Shown here one piece after another: positions 27,198 through 35,637 of a stretch of 48,521 nt of DNA; position 1 is the stretch's first letter; every line of letters starts with the position of its first letter. Origin of the DNA: PBB1 sp040400875 (GTDB lineage: Bacteria; Pseudomonadota; Gammaproteobacteria; Burkholderiales; Burkholderiaceae_C); NCBI GenBank assembly GCA_040400875.1, contig JBBAPK010000018.1, positions 1 to 48,521 of the forward strand, in the 5' to 3' direction. The notes below the pieces were generated by a model. That model ran no database searches, had not been told where the DNA came from, and worked only from the letters and a program-made list of their open reading frames with translations. Position numbers and translations under genes: made by a program.

Positions 27198-27986
27198 TCA
27201 TTTGGGGGTGATTCTTGTCAGGCCATCACGCTGCCAGCGCAGCACTTGCAGCCGTGGTGGCGTGGCATGGTCGGCATCCCAGTCGCTGAGCACGTGCCGA
27301 GTGAATCCCGGAGCCAGTTGATTGGTGCCAGGCATGTGGGTGTGGCCATGAATCATCACAGCCGTGCCGGCCTCGTGCATCCATTGCACCGCCGTCGCCG
27401 TGTCGATGTCGAAATACTCGTCGGCTGACTGCTCGCGCTTTCGGCGTTCGCTTTCTTCCCGGATATGGCGAGCCGCCTTGCGGCGCTCGGCCAGCGGTCG
27501 GGCCAGAAAGTTCTCGCGCCAAGCGGGGTTGCGCACCTGCGCGCGAAACCTTTGATAGTCGACATCGGAGATGCAAAGTGCATCTCCGTGGGTCAGCATC
27601 ACCCGCTGGTCAAAGGCGATCATGACCGTTGGATCCGACAGCGCCATCAGGCCGCAGGACTTCAGCATCTCAACGCCGACCAGAAAATCGCGATTGCCCG
27701 CCATGAAGCCCATCTTGAAGCGCGAGGCGGCCTCGCTCAGCAAATCGGCGCAGCGGGCCTCGAAACCCTCGTGTCGCGAGTCGTCTCCCACCCAGACTTC
27801 GAAGAGATCACCCAGGATGTAGACCGCATCTGCCTGGGTGTTTTTCAGATAGCGCTCAAGCGCATCGAACGTCTTGGGCGTGCTTTCATCAAGATGCAGA
27901 TCGCTGATGAATTCGATCGTGGTCCACTCGGCGGATGCCTCGACCTCCCAGAAGGTGGGCAGGGCGGTCAGGCTCTCGGCGACCAT
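27198..27986 (-). CDS. lpxH: UDP-2,3-diacylglucosamine diphosphatase
   Basis: 262 residues of the calcineurin-like phosphoesterase family. LpxH hydrolyses UDP-2,3-diacylglucosamine to lipid X in lipid A synthesis. The metal ligands are visible in order: FISDLHLDE (Asp29, His31), ILGDLFEVWVGDD, GNRDF, MLTHGD and MIHGHTHMPG. The N-terminus is about 20 residues longer than in E. coli; a later start is possible, but ATG at 27986, 4 bp after the ppiB stop, fits the operon. It complements lpxK and kdsB elsewhere in the window. Confidence 0.94.
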   Translation of the reverse strand: MVAESLTALPTFWEVEASAEWTTIEFISDLHLDESTPKTFDALERYLKNTQADAVYILGDLFEVWVGDDSRHEGFEARCADLLSEAASRFKMGFMAGNRDFLVGVEMLKSCGLMALSDPTVMIAFDQRVMLTHGDALCISDVDYQRFRAQVRNPAWRENFLARPLAERRKAARHIREESERRKREQSADEYFDIDTATAVQWMHEAGTAVMIHGHTHMPGTNQLAPGFTRHVLSDWDADHATPPRLQVLRWQRDGLTRITPK

Positions 27987-27990
27987 CGCC

Positions 27991-28491
27991 TCAAACCGCC
28001 ACGACCTTGATGATCACGACGTCGTCGTTGGGAACGTCGTCATGGAAGCCCTTGCGGCCGGTCTTCACGCCTTCGATGGCATCGACCACCTCGGTGCCAC
28101 CAATGACCTTGCCAAACACGGCGTAGCCCCAGCCGCTTTGCGTCTCGCCCTTGAAGTTCAGAAACTCGTTGTCATTGGCGTTGATGAAAAACTGCGCCGT
28201 GGCTGAATGTGGATCTGAGGTGCGGGCCATGGCCAGCGTGTAGCGCTGGTTCTTCAAGCCGTTGCCGGCCTCGTTCGCGATGGGCTCTTGTGTCGGCTTT
28301 TGCTTCATGCCGACTTCAAATCCGCCGCACTGAATCATGAATCCCTTGATGACACGGTGAAACACGGTGCCGTCGTAATGGCCGCTGGCCACATAAGACA
28401 GAAAGTTGGCGGTGCTCAACGGCGCTTTGACGTCGTCAAGCTCGACCAGGACCAGACCGTGGGAGGTGTGCAGTTCAACGTTTTTGCTCAT
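27991..28491 (-). CDS. ppiB: Peptidyl-prolyl cis-trans isomerase B, cytoplasmic cyclophilin
   Basis: 166 residues with no signal peptide. The cyclophilin catalytic core is intact: FHRVIKGFMIQCGGFE (the catalytic Arg is in FHRV), LAMARTSDPHSATAQFFIN and GYAVFGKVIGG. It speeds proline isomerisation of cytoplasmic proteins. It lies between the exported cyclophilin and lpxH on the same strand. Confidence 0.95.
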   Translation of the reverse strand: MSKNVELHTSHGLVLVELDDVKAPLSTANFLSYVASGHYDGTVFHRVIKGFMIQCGGFEVGMKQKPTQEPIANEAGNGLKNQRYTLAMARTSDPHSATAQFFINANDNEFLNFKGETQSGWGYAVFGKVIGGTEVVDAIEGVKTGRKGFHDDVPNDDVVIIKVVAV

Positions 28492-28548
28492 GATGAATCT
28501 TGTGGGATGGGTGATGAAAGAAGGGTGTGGATAACGAAGCGCTCGGCT

Positions 28549-29121
28549 TCAAGGCTTGACGATGACGGCCTTGGTGATCAGCACCGGATCCACGGGCACG
28601 TCCTGAAGCATGCCTTTGTTTCCGGTCTTGACCATGCGGATCTTGTCGACCACATCCATGCCCGAGACCACCTTGCCAAACACCGCGTAGCCATTGCCGT
28701 CAGGCGCATTGGCCGCGTTGAGAAAACTGTTGTCCTTCACGTTGATAAAGAACTGGCCCGTGGCCGAGTTCGGGTCCATGGTGCGGGCCATGGCCAAAGA
28801 GCCGCGCACATTGTTCAGGCCGTTCTTGCTTTCCAGACCGATGGGCGCGCGCGTGGCCTTTTCTTTCATGTCCGGCGTGAAACCACCGCCTTGAATCATG
28901 AAGTTTTCGATCACGCGGTGAAACACGGTTCCGTTGTACTGGCCGGCGTTGACGTACTGAACGAAGTTCTCCACCGTCTTGGGCGCCTTGGCGGCATCGA
29001 GTTCGATCACGATGTCGCCCATGCTGGTGGACATGGCCACTTTTTGTGCAAACGCGGCGCACGAGGCGCCCGTGAGGGTCACCGTGACGGCGACGATGCG
29101 TGCGATGGATTGAAGGTGCAT
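28549..29121 (-). CDS. ppiA: Peptidyl-prolyl cis-trans isomerase A, periplasmic cyclophilin
   Basis: 190 residues. A cleavable signal peptide (ARIVAVTVTLTGASCAAFAQ, 7-26) sends the protein to the periplasm. The cyclophilin core follows: FHRVIENFMIQGGGF, LAMARTMDPNSATGQFFIN and GYAVFGKVVSGM. It is a tandem paralogue of ppiB 57 bp downstream, giving one periplasmic and one cytoplasmic enzyme from one locus. Similarity of the two genes suggests local duplication, an arrangement seen in many betaproteobacteria. Confidence 0.94.
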   Translation of the reverse strand: MHLQSIARIVAVTVTLTGASCAAFAQKVAMSTSMGDIVIELDAAKAPKTVENFVQYVNAGQYNGTVFHRVIENFMIQGGGFTPDMKEKATRAPIGLESKNGLNNVRGSLAMARTMDPNSATGQFFINVKDNSFLNAANAPDGNGYAVFGKVVSGMDVVDKIRMVKTGNKGMLQDVPVDPVLITKAVIVKP

Positions 29122-29161
29122 GGCTGTGACTCCGTAGGTTCTGATGCAGATCGTGCGCGGA

Positions 29162-29698
29162 TCAGGGCGCAGGCTTGCGGTTGAGCGATTCGGTCAGTTC
29201 ACGCAGCACCGACAACCGTGCCGGGACGCCCGCGCTTCCTGGGTCGAGCTTGAGTGCCTTTTGGTAAGACTGCCGCGCCAACTGTGCATAGACATCACCG
29301 AGATTTTGATAGGCCACCGCCATGCTGGGGTTGGCGCGGATGGCGCCTTCGAGCGCCGCGCGCGCTTTGTCGAACTCGCCCGATGCGGCGTAGAGCACCG
29401 CCAGGTTGTTGTAAGGCTCAGGAAGCTCCGGGTACTCTTCGGTGAGATTCTGAAAGACGGTGATGGCTTCGCTGGTGCGACGCAATTCAACCAGCAACAA
29501 GCCCCTGAGAAAGCGCAGATCCGGCGTGGCTTTGGGGTCGGCCAGCAACACGTCGAGCCGGGCGAGGGCCTCTTTTTGCTGTCCCGCGCGGAACATCTGA
29601 TTGATGTCTGATGCCTCACTGGCTCGCGCCGGCAAGGCCGCACCCCACGTGAGAAGTGTCAACAAAAACGCAGCGATCGCAAGGCGGCAAGCAGGCAT
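29162..29698 (-). CDS. TPR-repeat protein, exported
   Basis: 178 residues from ATG 29698. A signal peptide (CRLAIAAFLLTLLTWGAALPARA) precedes several tetratricopeptide repeats: GQQKEALARLDVLLADPKAT, then TSEAITVFQNLTEEYPELPE, YNNLAVLYAASGEFDKARAA and AVAYQNLGDVYAQLAR. Such proteins are protein-binding scaffolds; the partner is unknown. A longer in-frame start at 29806 would place 36 polar residues before the signal and is unlikely. The gene is 40 bp before ppiA on the same strand and diverges from cysS. Confidence 0.85.
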   Translation of the reverse strand: MPACRLAIAAFLLTLLTWGAALPARASEASDINQMFRAGQQKEALARLDVLLADPKATPDLRFLRGLLLVELRRTSEAITVFQNLTEEYPELPEPYNNLAVLYAASGEFDKARAALEGAIRANPSMAVAYQNLGDVYAQLARQSYQKALKLDPGSAGVPARLSVLRELTESLNRKPAP

Positions 29699-29940
29699 GG
29701 AGAATTTCGTGAGGGTGCGTCGTGCTGGTGTGTTGGATGCCGGCTTGATGGTCTGGGTGAACCCGCCGCTATACTGAATTTGCTCAGGATTGTAGGTGTG
29801 CGACATTCGCTGCCCCGCGGTCCGGTCATTGGTGCTGCTGGCTTTTGAGCCGGTGGCCGATCGACTCGCGAACGCCCTCAGTCTCCTCCTCGAATACCGT
29901 GTGCCAGTCCTTTCGGGGCGGCTCCCACCAGACCCCGTTC

Positions 29941-31323
29941 ATGACTCTGCGCATCTTCAATTCGCTGACCCGCGAAGTCGAAATCTTCACCCCGATCGAT
30001 TCAAGCAAGGTGCGCATGTATGTGTGCGGCATGACGATCTACGACCTTTGCCACGTGGGCCACGCGCGCTTCATGATGGCTTTTGATGTGGTGTGCCGCT
30101 GGCTGCGCGTGCTGGGTTACGAGGTGACCTATGTGCGCAACATCACCGACATCGACGACAAGATCATCAAGCGTGCCGTCGAGCGCAACATCTCCATACG
30201 CCAGCTCACCGAAGAGATGACCCGCACGATGCACGAAGACGTGGCCGCGCTGGGCATCTTGCCGCCAACCCACGAGCCGCGCGCCACCGAATACGTCGGC
30301 GAGATGCTGGCCATGATTGCCAAGCTCGAGTCCAAAGGGCTGGCCTATCGCGCGGTCAATGGCGATGTCAACTACGCGGTGCGCAAGTTCCCGGCTTATG
30401 GCCGGCTGTCCGGCAAGTCGCTCGATCAGTTGCGCGCCGGCGAGCGGGTTGCGGTTGACGATGGCAAGGAAGATCCGCTGGACTTCGTGCTGTGGAAGTC
30501 TGCCAAGCCCAGCGAGCCCGATGACGCCAAATGGGACAGCGAGTTTGGCCGCGGTCGCCCGGGTTGGCACATCGAGTGCTCGGCCATGGGCTGCGCCTTG
30601 CTTGGCGAACATTTCGACATCCATGGCGGCGGTCTTGACCTTCAGTTTCCGCACCATGAAAACGAGATCGCGCAAACCGAAGGCGCGACAGGGCGGCCCT
30701 TCGTCAACACCTGGATGCACAACGGCTTTCTCAACGTCGACAACGAGAAGATGTCGAAGTCGCTGGGCAACTTTTTCACCATTCGCGATGTGCTCAAGCG
30801 CTATGACGGCGAGACGGTTCGCTTTTTCATGCTGCGCACCCACTACCGCAGCCCCTTCAATTTCAGCGATGCCAACCTTGACGATGCGCGTCAGTCCTTG
30901 CGGCGCATCTACACCGCGCTGGCCAGCGTCGAGTGGGCCGACGAGGCGCCTCAGGACATCGACTGGACCCAAGCTCAGGCTGCGCAATTCCGAAGCGAAA
31001 TGAACGAGGACTTCAACACGCCGGGCGCGGTGGCCGTGTTGTTCGATCTGGCCGGCGAGGTCAACCGCACCCATTCCACGCAAGCTGCTGTCCTGCTCAA
31101 GTCGCTGGGTGCGACGCTGGGGCTGCTGCAGCACAGCGCACGCGCTTACCTGCAGTCAGGCAGCGGGCTGGACGAATCACGAATCGAAGAGCTCATCGCG
31201 CAGCGCAACGCGGCCAAGGCGGCACGCGATTTCGCACTCGCCGACCAGATCCGCAAGGAACTGGCCGCGCAGTCGGTCCTGCTTCAGGACTCCGCCCAAG
31301 GCACGACCTGGGTCAAGGCATGA
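29941..31323 (+). CDS. cysS: Cysteinyl-tRNA synthetase
   Basis: 460 residues, a normal length for CysRS. The enzyme charges tRNA-Cys. The zinc Cys29 and the HIGH-type motif are in VCGMTIYDLCHVGHARF, the zinc-site GWHIECSAMG and FDIHGGGLDLQFPHHENEIA follow, and the KMSKS loop is at 270-274. The anticodon-binding C-terminal domain ends with AAKAARDFALADQIRKEL. ATG at 29941 is the family start; in-frame codons from 29845 add 32 unrelated residues. Its TGA overlaps the ATG of the DNA glycosylase gene. Confidence 0.97.
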   Translation: MTLRIFNSLTREVEIFTPIDSSKVRMYVCGMTIYDLCHVGHARFMMAFDVVCRWLRVLGYEVTYVRNITDIDDKIIKRAVERNISIRQLTEEMTRTMHEDVAALGILPPTHEPRATEYVGEMLAMIAKLESKGLAYRAVNGDVNYAVRKFPAYGRLSGKSLDQLRAGERVAVDDGKEDPLDFVLWKSAKPSEPDDAKWDSEFGRGRPGWHIECSAMGCALLGEHFDIHGGGLDLQFPHHENEIAQTEGATGRPFVNTWMHNGFLNVDNEKMSKSLGNFFTIRDVLKRYDGETVRFFMLRTHYRSPFNFSDANLDDARQSLRRIYTALASVEWADEAPQDIDWTQAQAAQFRSEMNEDFNTPGAVAVLFDLAGEVNRTHSTQAAVLLKSLGATLGLLQHSARAYLQSGSGLDESRIEELIAQRNAAKAARDFALADQIRKELAAQSVLLQDSAQGTTWVKA

Positions 31324-31967
31324 CCGATCTGGTCGCATCCGCTCCCGATTTCTGGGACCAGGCCTGCGGCCATTTGGCCAAACGAGATCGGGTCATGCGC
31401 AAGCTGATTCCGAGTTGCGGTGCAAGTCGGCTGCAGTGTCGAGGGGATGCCTTCACCACGCTGGTGCGTTCCATCATTGGGCAGCAGATTTCAGTCAAGG
31501 CTGCGCAGACGGTCTGGGACCGATTCATGCTGTTGATGCCTGAGGGCTCGAAGCCGCTGAGTCCCGAGGGGCTGATGCGGTTGCCGACCAGCGAGATGCG
31601 TTCGGCGGGTTTGTCCGTGCGCAAGGTCGAGTACCTCCAGGAACTGGCGCGCCACTTTGCCGCAGGCAGTGTGCGTGAAGCCGATTGGTCTGTGTTGGAC
31701 GATGAGTCCGTTGTCAGGCAACTGGTCGAAATTCGTGGCATCGGCCGCTGGACTGCCGAGATGTTTCTGATCTTTCACCTGATGCGCCCCGATGTGCTGC
31801 CACTCGATGATTTGGGTCTGATCAAGGGCATCAGCGTCAACTACTTCAGCGGCGAACCAGTGTCTCGTGCAGAAGCACGCGAGGTGGCAGATGCGTGGTC
31901 GCCTTATCGAACCGTGGCCACCTGGTTCATCTGGCGCAGCCTCGATCCCGTGCCCGTAGACTACTGA
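31320..31967 (+). CDS. DNA-3-methyladenine glycosylase II-like protein (HhH-GPD, AlkA-related)
   Basis: 215 residues, a short AlkA-like enzyme lacking the N-terminal domain of E. coli AlkA. It should remove alkylated bases from DNA. FTTLVRSIIGQQISVKAAQT, the helix-hairpin-helix LVEIRGIGRWTAEMFLIF and the catalytic aspartate in LPLDDLGL (Asp164 likely) identify the HhH-GPD fold. ATG at 31320 overlaps the cysS stop (ATGA), so the two are co-translated. accA follows after 54 bp; cysS, glycosylase, accA is a familiar order in Burkholderiales. Confidence 0.92.
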   Translation: MTDLVASAPDFWDQACGHLAKRDRVMRKLIPSCGASRLQCRGDAFTTLVRSIIGQQISVKAAQTVWDRFMLLMPEGSKPLSPEGLMRLPTSEMRSAGLSVRKVEYLQELARHFAAGSVREADWSVLDDESVVRQLVEIRGIGRWTAEMFLIFHLMRPDVLPLDDLGLIKGISVNYFSGEPVSRAEAREVADAWSPYRTVATWFIWRSLDPVPVDY

Positions 31968-32021
31968 AGACAGTTCCCCAAGGCGGCTGCACGGCCGCAC
32001 CCAAGGACGCGTGACACACAC

Positions 32022-32993
32022 ATGAACAAAAAACACTTTCTTGATTTCGAGCAACCGGTGGCCGAACTCGAGACGAAGATTGAAGAGCTGAGGTACGTGC
32101 AAAGCGAGTCTGCCGTCGACATCTCCGACGAAATTGAGCGACTCAGCAAGAAGAGCCTGCAGCTCACCAAGGACATCTACTCGAGCCTGACGCCCTGGCA
32201 GGTCACGCAGATCGCGCGGCATCCGCAGCGGCCCTACACGCTCGACTACGTCAACGAGATATTCACCGAATTTCAGGAACTGCACGGCGATCGGCATTTC
32301 GCCGATGACCAGTCCATCGTGGGCGGGCTGGCCCGCTTCAACGGCCAGGCCTGCATGGTGCTGGGCCACCAAAAAGGCCGCGACACCCGCGAACGTGGGC
32401 AGCGCAACTTCGGCATGTCGCGTCCCGAGGGCTACCGCAAGGCGCTGCGGCTGATGAAGCTGGCCGAAAAGTTTGACCTGCCGATCTTCACCTTCGTTGA
32501 CACGCCAGGTGCGTATCCCGGCATCGGCGCCGAAGAGCGCGGCCAGTCCGAAGCCATCGGTCGCAACATCTTCGAGATGGCCCAACTCGAAGTGCCCATC
32601 ATCGTCACCATCATCGGCGAGGGCGGCTCGGGCGGTGCCTTGGCCATCAGCGTGGGCGACCAGTTGCTGATGCTGCAGTACTCGATCTACTCGGTGATTT
32701 CTCCCGAGGGTTGCGCATCGATTCTGTGGAAAACCTCAGAGCGGGCATCGGATGCCGCTGAAGCCCTGGGCATCACCGCGCTGCGGCTCAAGGCCCTGGG
32801 GCTGGTTGACAAGATCGTCAACGAGCCGGTCGGCGGCGGGCACCGCGACATCAAGCAGATGGCCGCGCAACTCAAGCGCGCGCTCAGCGACGCACTGCGT
32901 CAGGTCAGCGACCTGAGCACCAAGGAGCTGCTCAACCGCCGCTACGAGCGCTTGCAAAGCTACGGCCGCTTTACCGACACCACCGACCGTTGA
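32022..32993 (+). CDS. accA: Acetyl-CoA carboxylase carboxyltransferase subunit alpha
   Basis: 323 residues, family length. With AccD it moves the carboxyl group from biotin to acetyl-CoA, forming malonyl-CoA for fatty acid synthesis. Typical segments are FLDFEQPVAELETKIEEL at the start, FVDTPGAYPGIGAEERGQSE, IGEGGSGGALAISVGD (the oxyanion-hole glycines) and SPEGCASILWK. The biotin and AccD subunits are not in the window. It is followed 70 bp later by the RND operon in the same direction. Confidence 0.97.
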   Translation: MNKKHFLDFEQPVAELETKIEELRYVQSESAVDISDEIERLSKKSLQLTKDIYSSLTPWQVTQIARHPQRPYTLDYVNEIFTEFQELHGDRHFADDQSIVGGLARFNGQACMVLGHQKGRDTRERGQRNFGMSRPEGYRKALRLMKLAEKFDLPIFTFVDTPGAYPGIGAEERGQSEAIGRNIFEMAQLEVPIIVTIIGEGGSGGALAISVGDQLLMLQYSIYSVISPEGCASILWKTSERASDAAEALGITALRLKALGLVDKIVNEPVGGGHRDIKQMAAQLKRALSDALRQVSDLSTKELLNRRYERLQSYGRFTDTTDR

Positions 32994-33063
32994 GGTGCGA
33001 GTCGTGCCGAAGGGGGCGGGTTTTTTGAACAGGCCTGATGCCTCGCGTCTGGCAGTCAGACCG

Positions 33064-34497
33064 ATGAGTCGCATCTGTGCGTTGGCGCTTGCGGCCTGTC
33101 TTGGCGGCTGCGCCATGGTCGGCCCTGATTTCGTGCAGCCCCCGAGCCAGGTGCAGTCCGACTGGATCCAGGCGCTCAGCGTGGTGCCAGCACCCACCGA
33201 GGACGTGAGCTCTGACGCGTTCTGGTCCCGCTTTGGAGATCCGGTGCTGGTCGAACTCATCGCGCAGGCCAGGCTCAACAGCCCCACCTTGCGCAGCACG
33301 CTCGAAACCGTCACCCAGGCGCAAAGCCAGCTGCGAGCCGACCAGGGCAATCAACTGCCATCTGTCACGCTGAGTTCGGGCAGCAACCGCAACAAGGAAA
33401 GCTACTACGAGGGGGCCAACCAAGGCGCCACCAGCACCATCACCACCAAGCAGCTCGCAGCTCAGGCGTCATGGGAGCTCGACTTCTGGGGCCGCTTGCG
33501 TCGCACGACGGCCAGCGACCTGGCCGCCTTGCAAAGCAGCAAGGCCGGTTTTGCCGCAGCGCGCATTTCTCTGGAGGCCAGCGTGGTCGGCGCCTACTGC
33601 AATGTGCGCATGATGGAGCGTCGCATCGAGGTTGCCGAGAAGAATCTGGCGCAGCAAAAGGAAAACAAGCGCATCGCCGAGGTCAAGTGGCGGCTTGGCG
33701 CCACGTCGGAACTGGACTACCAGCAGGCACAGTCGCAGTACGAACAGACCCTCTCTCAGCTGCCGGCCTTGCGTCAGTCGCTCGAGCAGTACCAGCATTC
33801 GCTCAGCGTGCTGGTGGGCGAAACGCCGGATTACTTCGCGCGCAACAAGCCTGCGCTGACCGGTTTGCCGTCGGTGCCGGCGGCCCTGCCCATCGGTGCG
33901 CCGCGCGATCTGCTCAGGCGTCGCCCGGATCTGCTGCAAGCCGAGTACACCGCGGTATCGCAGTCGCAGCGCATTGGGGTGGTTGAGGCCGCTCTTTATC
34001 CCACCTTCACGCTCACCGGCTCGCTGGGCTACACCGCCACAGGCAACATGTTCAACTGGGACAGCCGCTCGCTGCAGTACGGCGCTGGCCTGAGTCTGCC
34101 GATCTTTGATCGGGGTGTGCTCAAAAGCCAGGTGCAGATTCAAGACAGCCTGTTTCGCCAGGCAGTCCTGAATTACCAGAATCTGGTGCTGACCGCGCAG
34201 CAGGGTGTCGAGGACGGGCTGTCCTCCGTGGTCGGTCAAAAGGGCCAGGTCGAGCACCTCACCCTGGCCGATGCTGCGGCACAGCGCGCGACCCGGCTGG
34301 CGATGGACCAGTACCGCGCCGGCCAGGTCGACTACACCACCGTCAGCTCTGCCGAGCAGACCCGTGCCAACACCTCCGACTCTCTGGTTCAGGCTCAGGG
34401 CGGGGTGCTTCAGGCCTACATCAACCTGTTCGTTGCGATCGGTGGGGGCTGGGAGCCTGTCATCCCGCGCCCCGACAGCAAGGGAGTAACGCAATGA
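33064..34497 (+). CDS. RND efflux outer-membrane lipoprotein (OprM/NodT family)
   Basis: 477 residues from ATG 33064. A lipoprotein signal (ALALAACLGGC) ends in a lipobox, then comes the OEP duplication: a first repeat with VTQAQSQLRADQGNQLPSV and SWELDFWGRLRRTTASDLAA, and a second with RDLLRRRPDLLQAEYTA, ALYPTFTLTGSLGY and LSLPIFDRG. These build a trimeric channel through the outer membrane. The upstream in-frame start at 32995 would bury the signal and was rejected. The stop overlaps the adaptor gene's ATG, making this the first gene of a four-gene pump operon. Confidence 0.94.
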   Translation: MSRICALALAACLGGCAMVGPDFVQPPSQVQSDWIQALSVVPAPTEDVSSDAFWSRFGDPVLVELIAQARLNSPTLRSTLETVTQAQSQLRADQGNQLPSVTLSSGSNRNKESYYEGANQGATSTITTKQLAAQASWELDFWGRLRRTTASDLAALQSSKAGFAAARISLEASVVGAYCNVRMMERRIEVAEKNLAQQKENKRIAEVKWRLGATSELDYQQAQSQYEQTLSQLPALRQSLEQYQHSLSVLVGETPDYFARNKPALTGLPSVPAALPIGAPRDLLRRRPDLLQAEYTAVSQSQRIGVVEAALYPTFTLTGSLGYTATGNMFNWDSRSLQYGAGLSLPIFDRGVLKSQVQIQDSLFRQAVLNYQNLVLTAQQGVEDGLSSVVGQKGQVEHLTLADAAAQRATRLAMDQYRAGQVDYTTVSSAEQTRANTSDSLVQAQGGVLQAYINLFVAIGGGWEPVIPRPDSKGVTQ

Positions 34498-35600
34498 AAT
34501 CTCCAAATATCAGACCGCTCGCCGCAGCGGTCATGGCCGTGGCCGTGCTTGTTTCGCTGGCGGGTTGCGGCAAGCCGGGCCCCATCATGGAAGGGCCTCC
34601 GGCGGTGATGCCGGTGACGGTGCGCACGCTGCAAGCCCAACGCATCCGCGATGTGGTCGAACTCGATGGGTCGGTCTCGGCATCGAAGACGGTGAACCTG
34701 GTGGCCGTGGTCGCCGGCACGCTGCAAAAGATCGGCTTTCGCGACGGTGAGCGCGTCAAGGCCGGCCAGTTGCTGTTTCTCATTGATCAAGGCCAGTACA
34801 AGGCGAATCTGCTGAGCAGCCAGGCCAACCTCGACAAGTGCCAGGCCGACTACAAGCGCCAGACCGAGCTGCTGGCGGAAAACGCCAATTCGCAGGCCAA
34901 TGTCGAGACCTCGCTGGCCAACCTGAAGCAGGCGGTGGCCAGCGTGCAGCTGGCGCAGATCAACCTCGACTACACCGAGGTCAGGGCGCCGTTCGACGGC
35001 ATCATCAGCCGCACCCAGGTCGACGCCGGCAACTACGTCGGTGCCACCCAGGGCGGCACCTTGCTGGCCACGCTGATGAAAGTCTCGCCGGCCTATGTCT
35101 ACGCCTCGATCGGTGAGCGCGAGGCGATTCGCATGCGTCGCGGTGGCGCTCCCACGCAAGGTGCCGATGGTTCCTTTGCGAAGGTCTTCGCGCGGCTGCA
35201 AGGCGAAAGCGGCGACGGCGAGCCAGGCGTGCTCGATTTCATCGACCACCAGGTGAATCAGACCAGCGGCACGGTGCAGGTTCGCGGCCGATTCGACAAC
35301 CGCGATGTGCATCTGGTCCCAGGCTTTTATTCGAAGCTGACCATCGAAAAGGGCACCGAGCGTGATGCGCTGTTGCTGCCGCGTGAGCTGGTCCTGTCCG
35401 ACCAGCAAGGCGAGTACGTCTTTGTGGTCGGCACTGACGGGCGTGCGCACCGCAAGAACGTCACCACCGTCTTGCTGCCCGGCGAGCAAAAGGAAGTGAC
35501 CAGCGGTCTGGCTGCCGGCGAGCGGGTGGTCGACAAGGGCGCCAACCGGCTGACCGATGGCCAAGCCGTTGAGGTCGTCGACCCAGGTCAACCCGGATGA
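34494..35600 (+). CDS. RND efflux periplasmic adaptor lipoprotein
   Basis: 368 residues. A lipoprotein signal ends in LAGC (Cys24). The membrane-fusion-protein order is intact: a first beta-barrel strand, lipoyl half (VAGTLQKIGFRDGERVKAGQ), an alpha-helical hairpin (NLDKCQADYKRQTELLAENA, then NVETSLANLKQAVAS), the second lipoyl half (TEVRAPFDGIISRTQVDAG), a beta-barrel domain and a membrane-proximal domain (PRELVLSDQQGEYVFVV). It links the outer-membrane factor to the inner-membrane pump and is the only adaptor for two pumps. The ATG overlaps the preceding TGA. Confidence 0.95.
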   Translation: MKSPNIRPLAAAVMAVAVLVSLAGCGKPGPIMEGPPAVMPVTVRTLQAQRIRDVVELDGSVSASKTVNLVAVVAGTLQKIGFRDGERVKAGQLLFLIDQGQYKANLLSSQANLDKCQADYKRQTELLAENANSQANVETSLANLKQAVASVQLAQINLDYTEVRAPFDGIISRTQVDAGNYVGATQGGTLLATLMKVSPAYVYASIGEREAIRMRRGGAPTQGADGSFAKVFARLQGESGDGEPGVLDFIDHQVNQTSGTVQVRGRFDNRDVHLVPGFYSKLTIEKGTERDALLLPRELVLSDQQGEYVFVVGTDGRAHRKNVTTVLLPGEQKEVTSGLAAGERVVDKGANRLTDGQAVEVVDPGQPG

Positions 35601-35637
35601 GTCGGACAGGGTTCCCGCAGGGAGCCGGAGCGCGTCG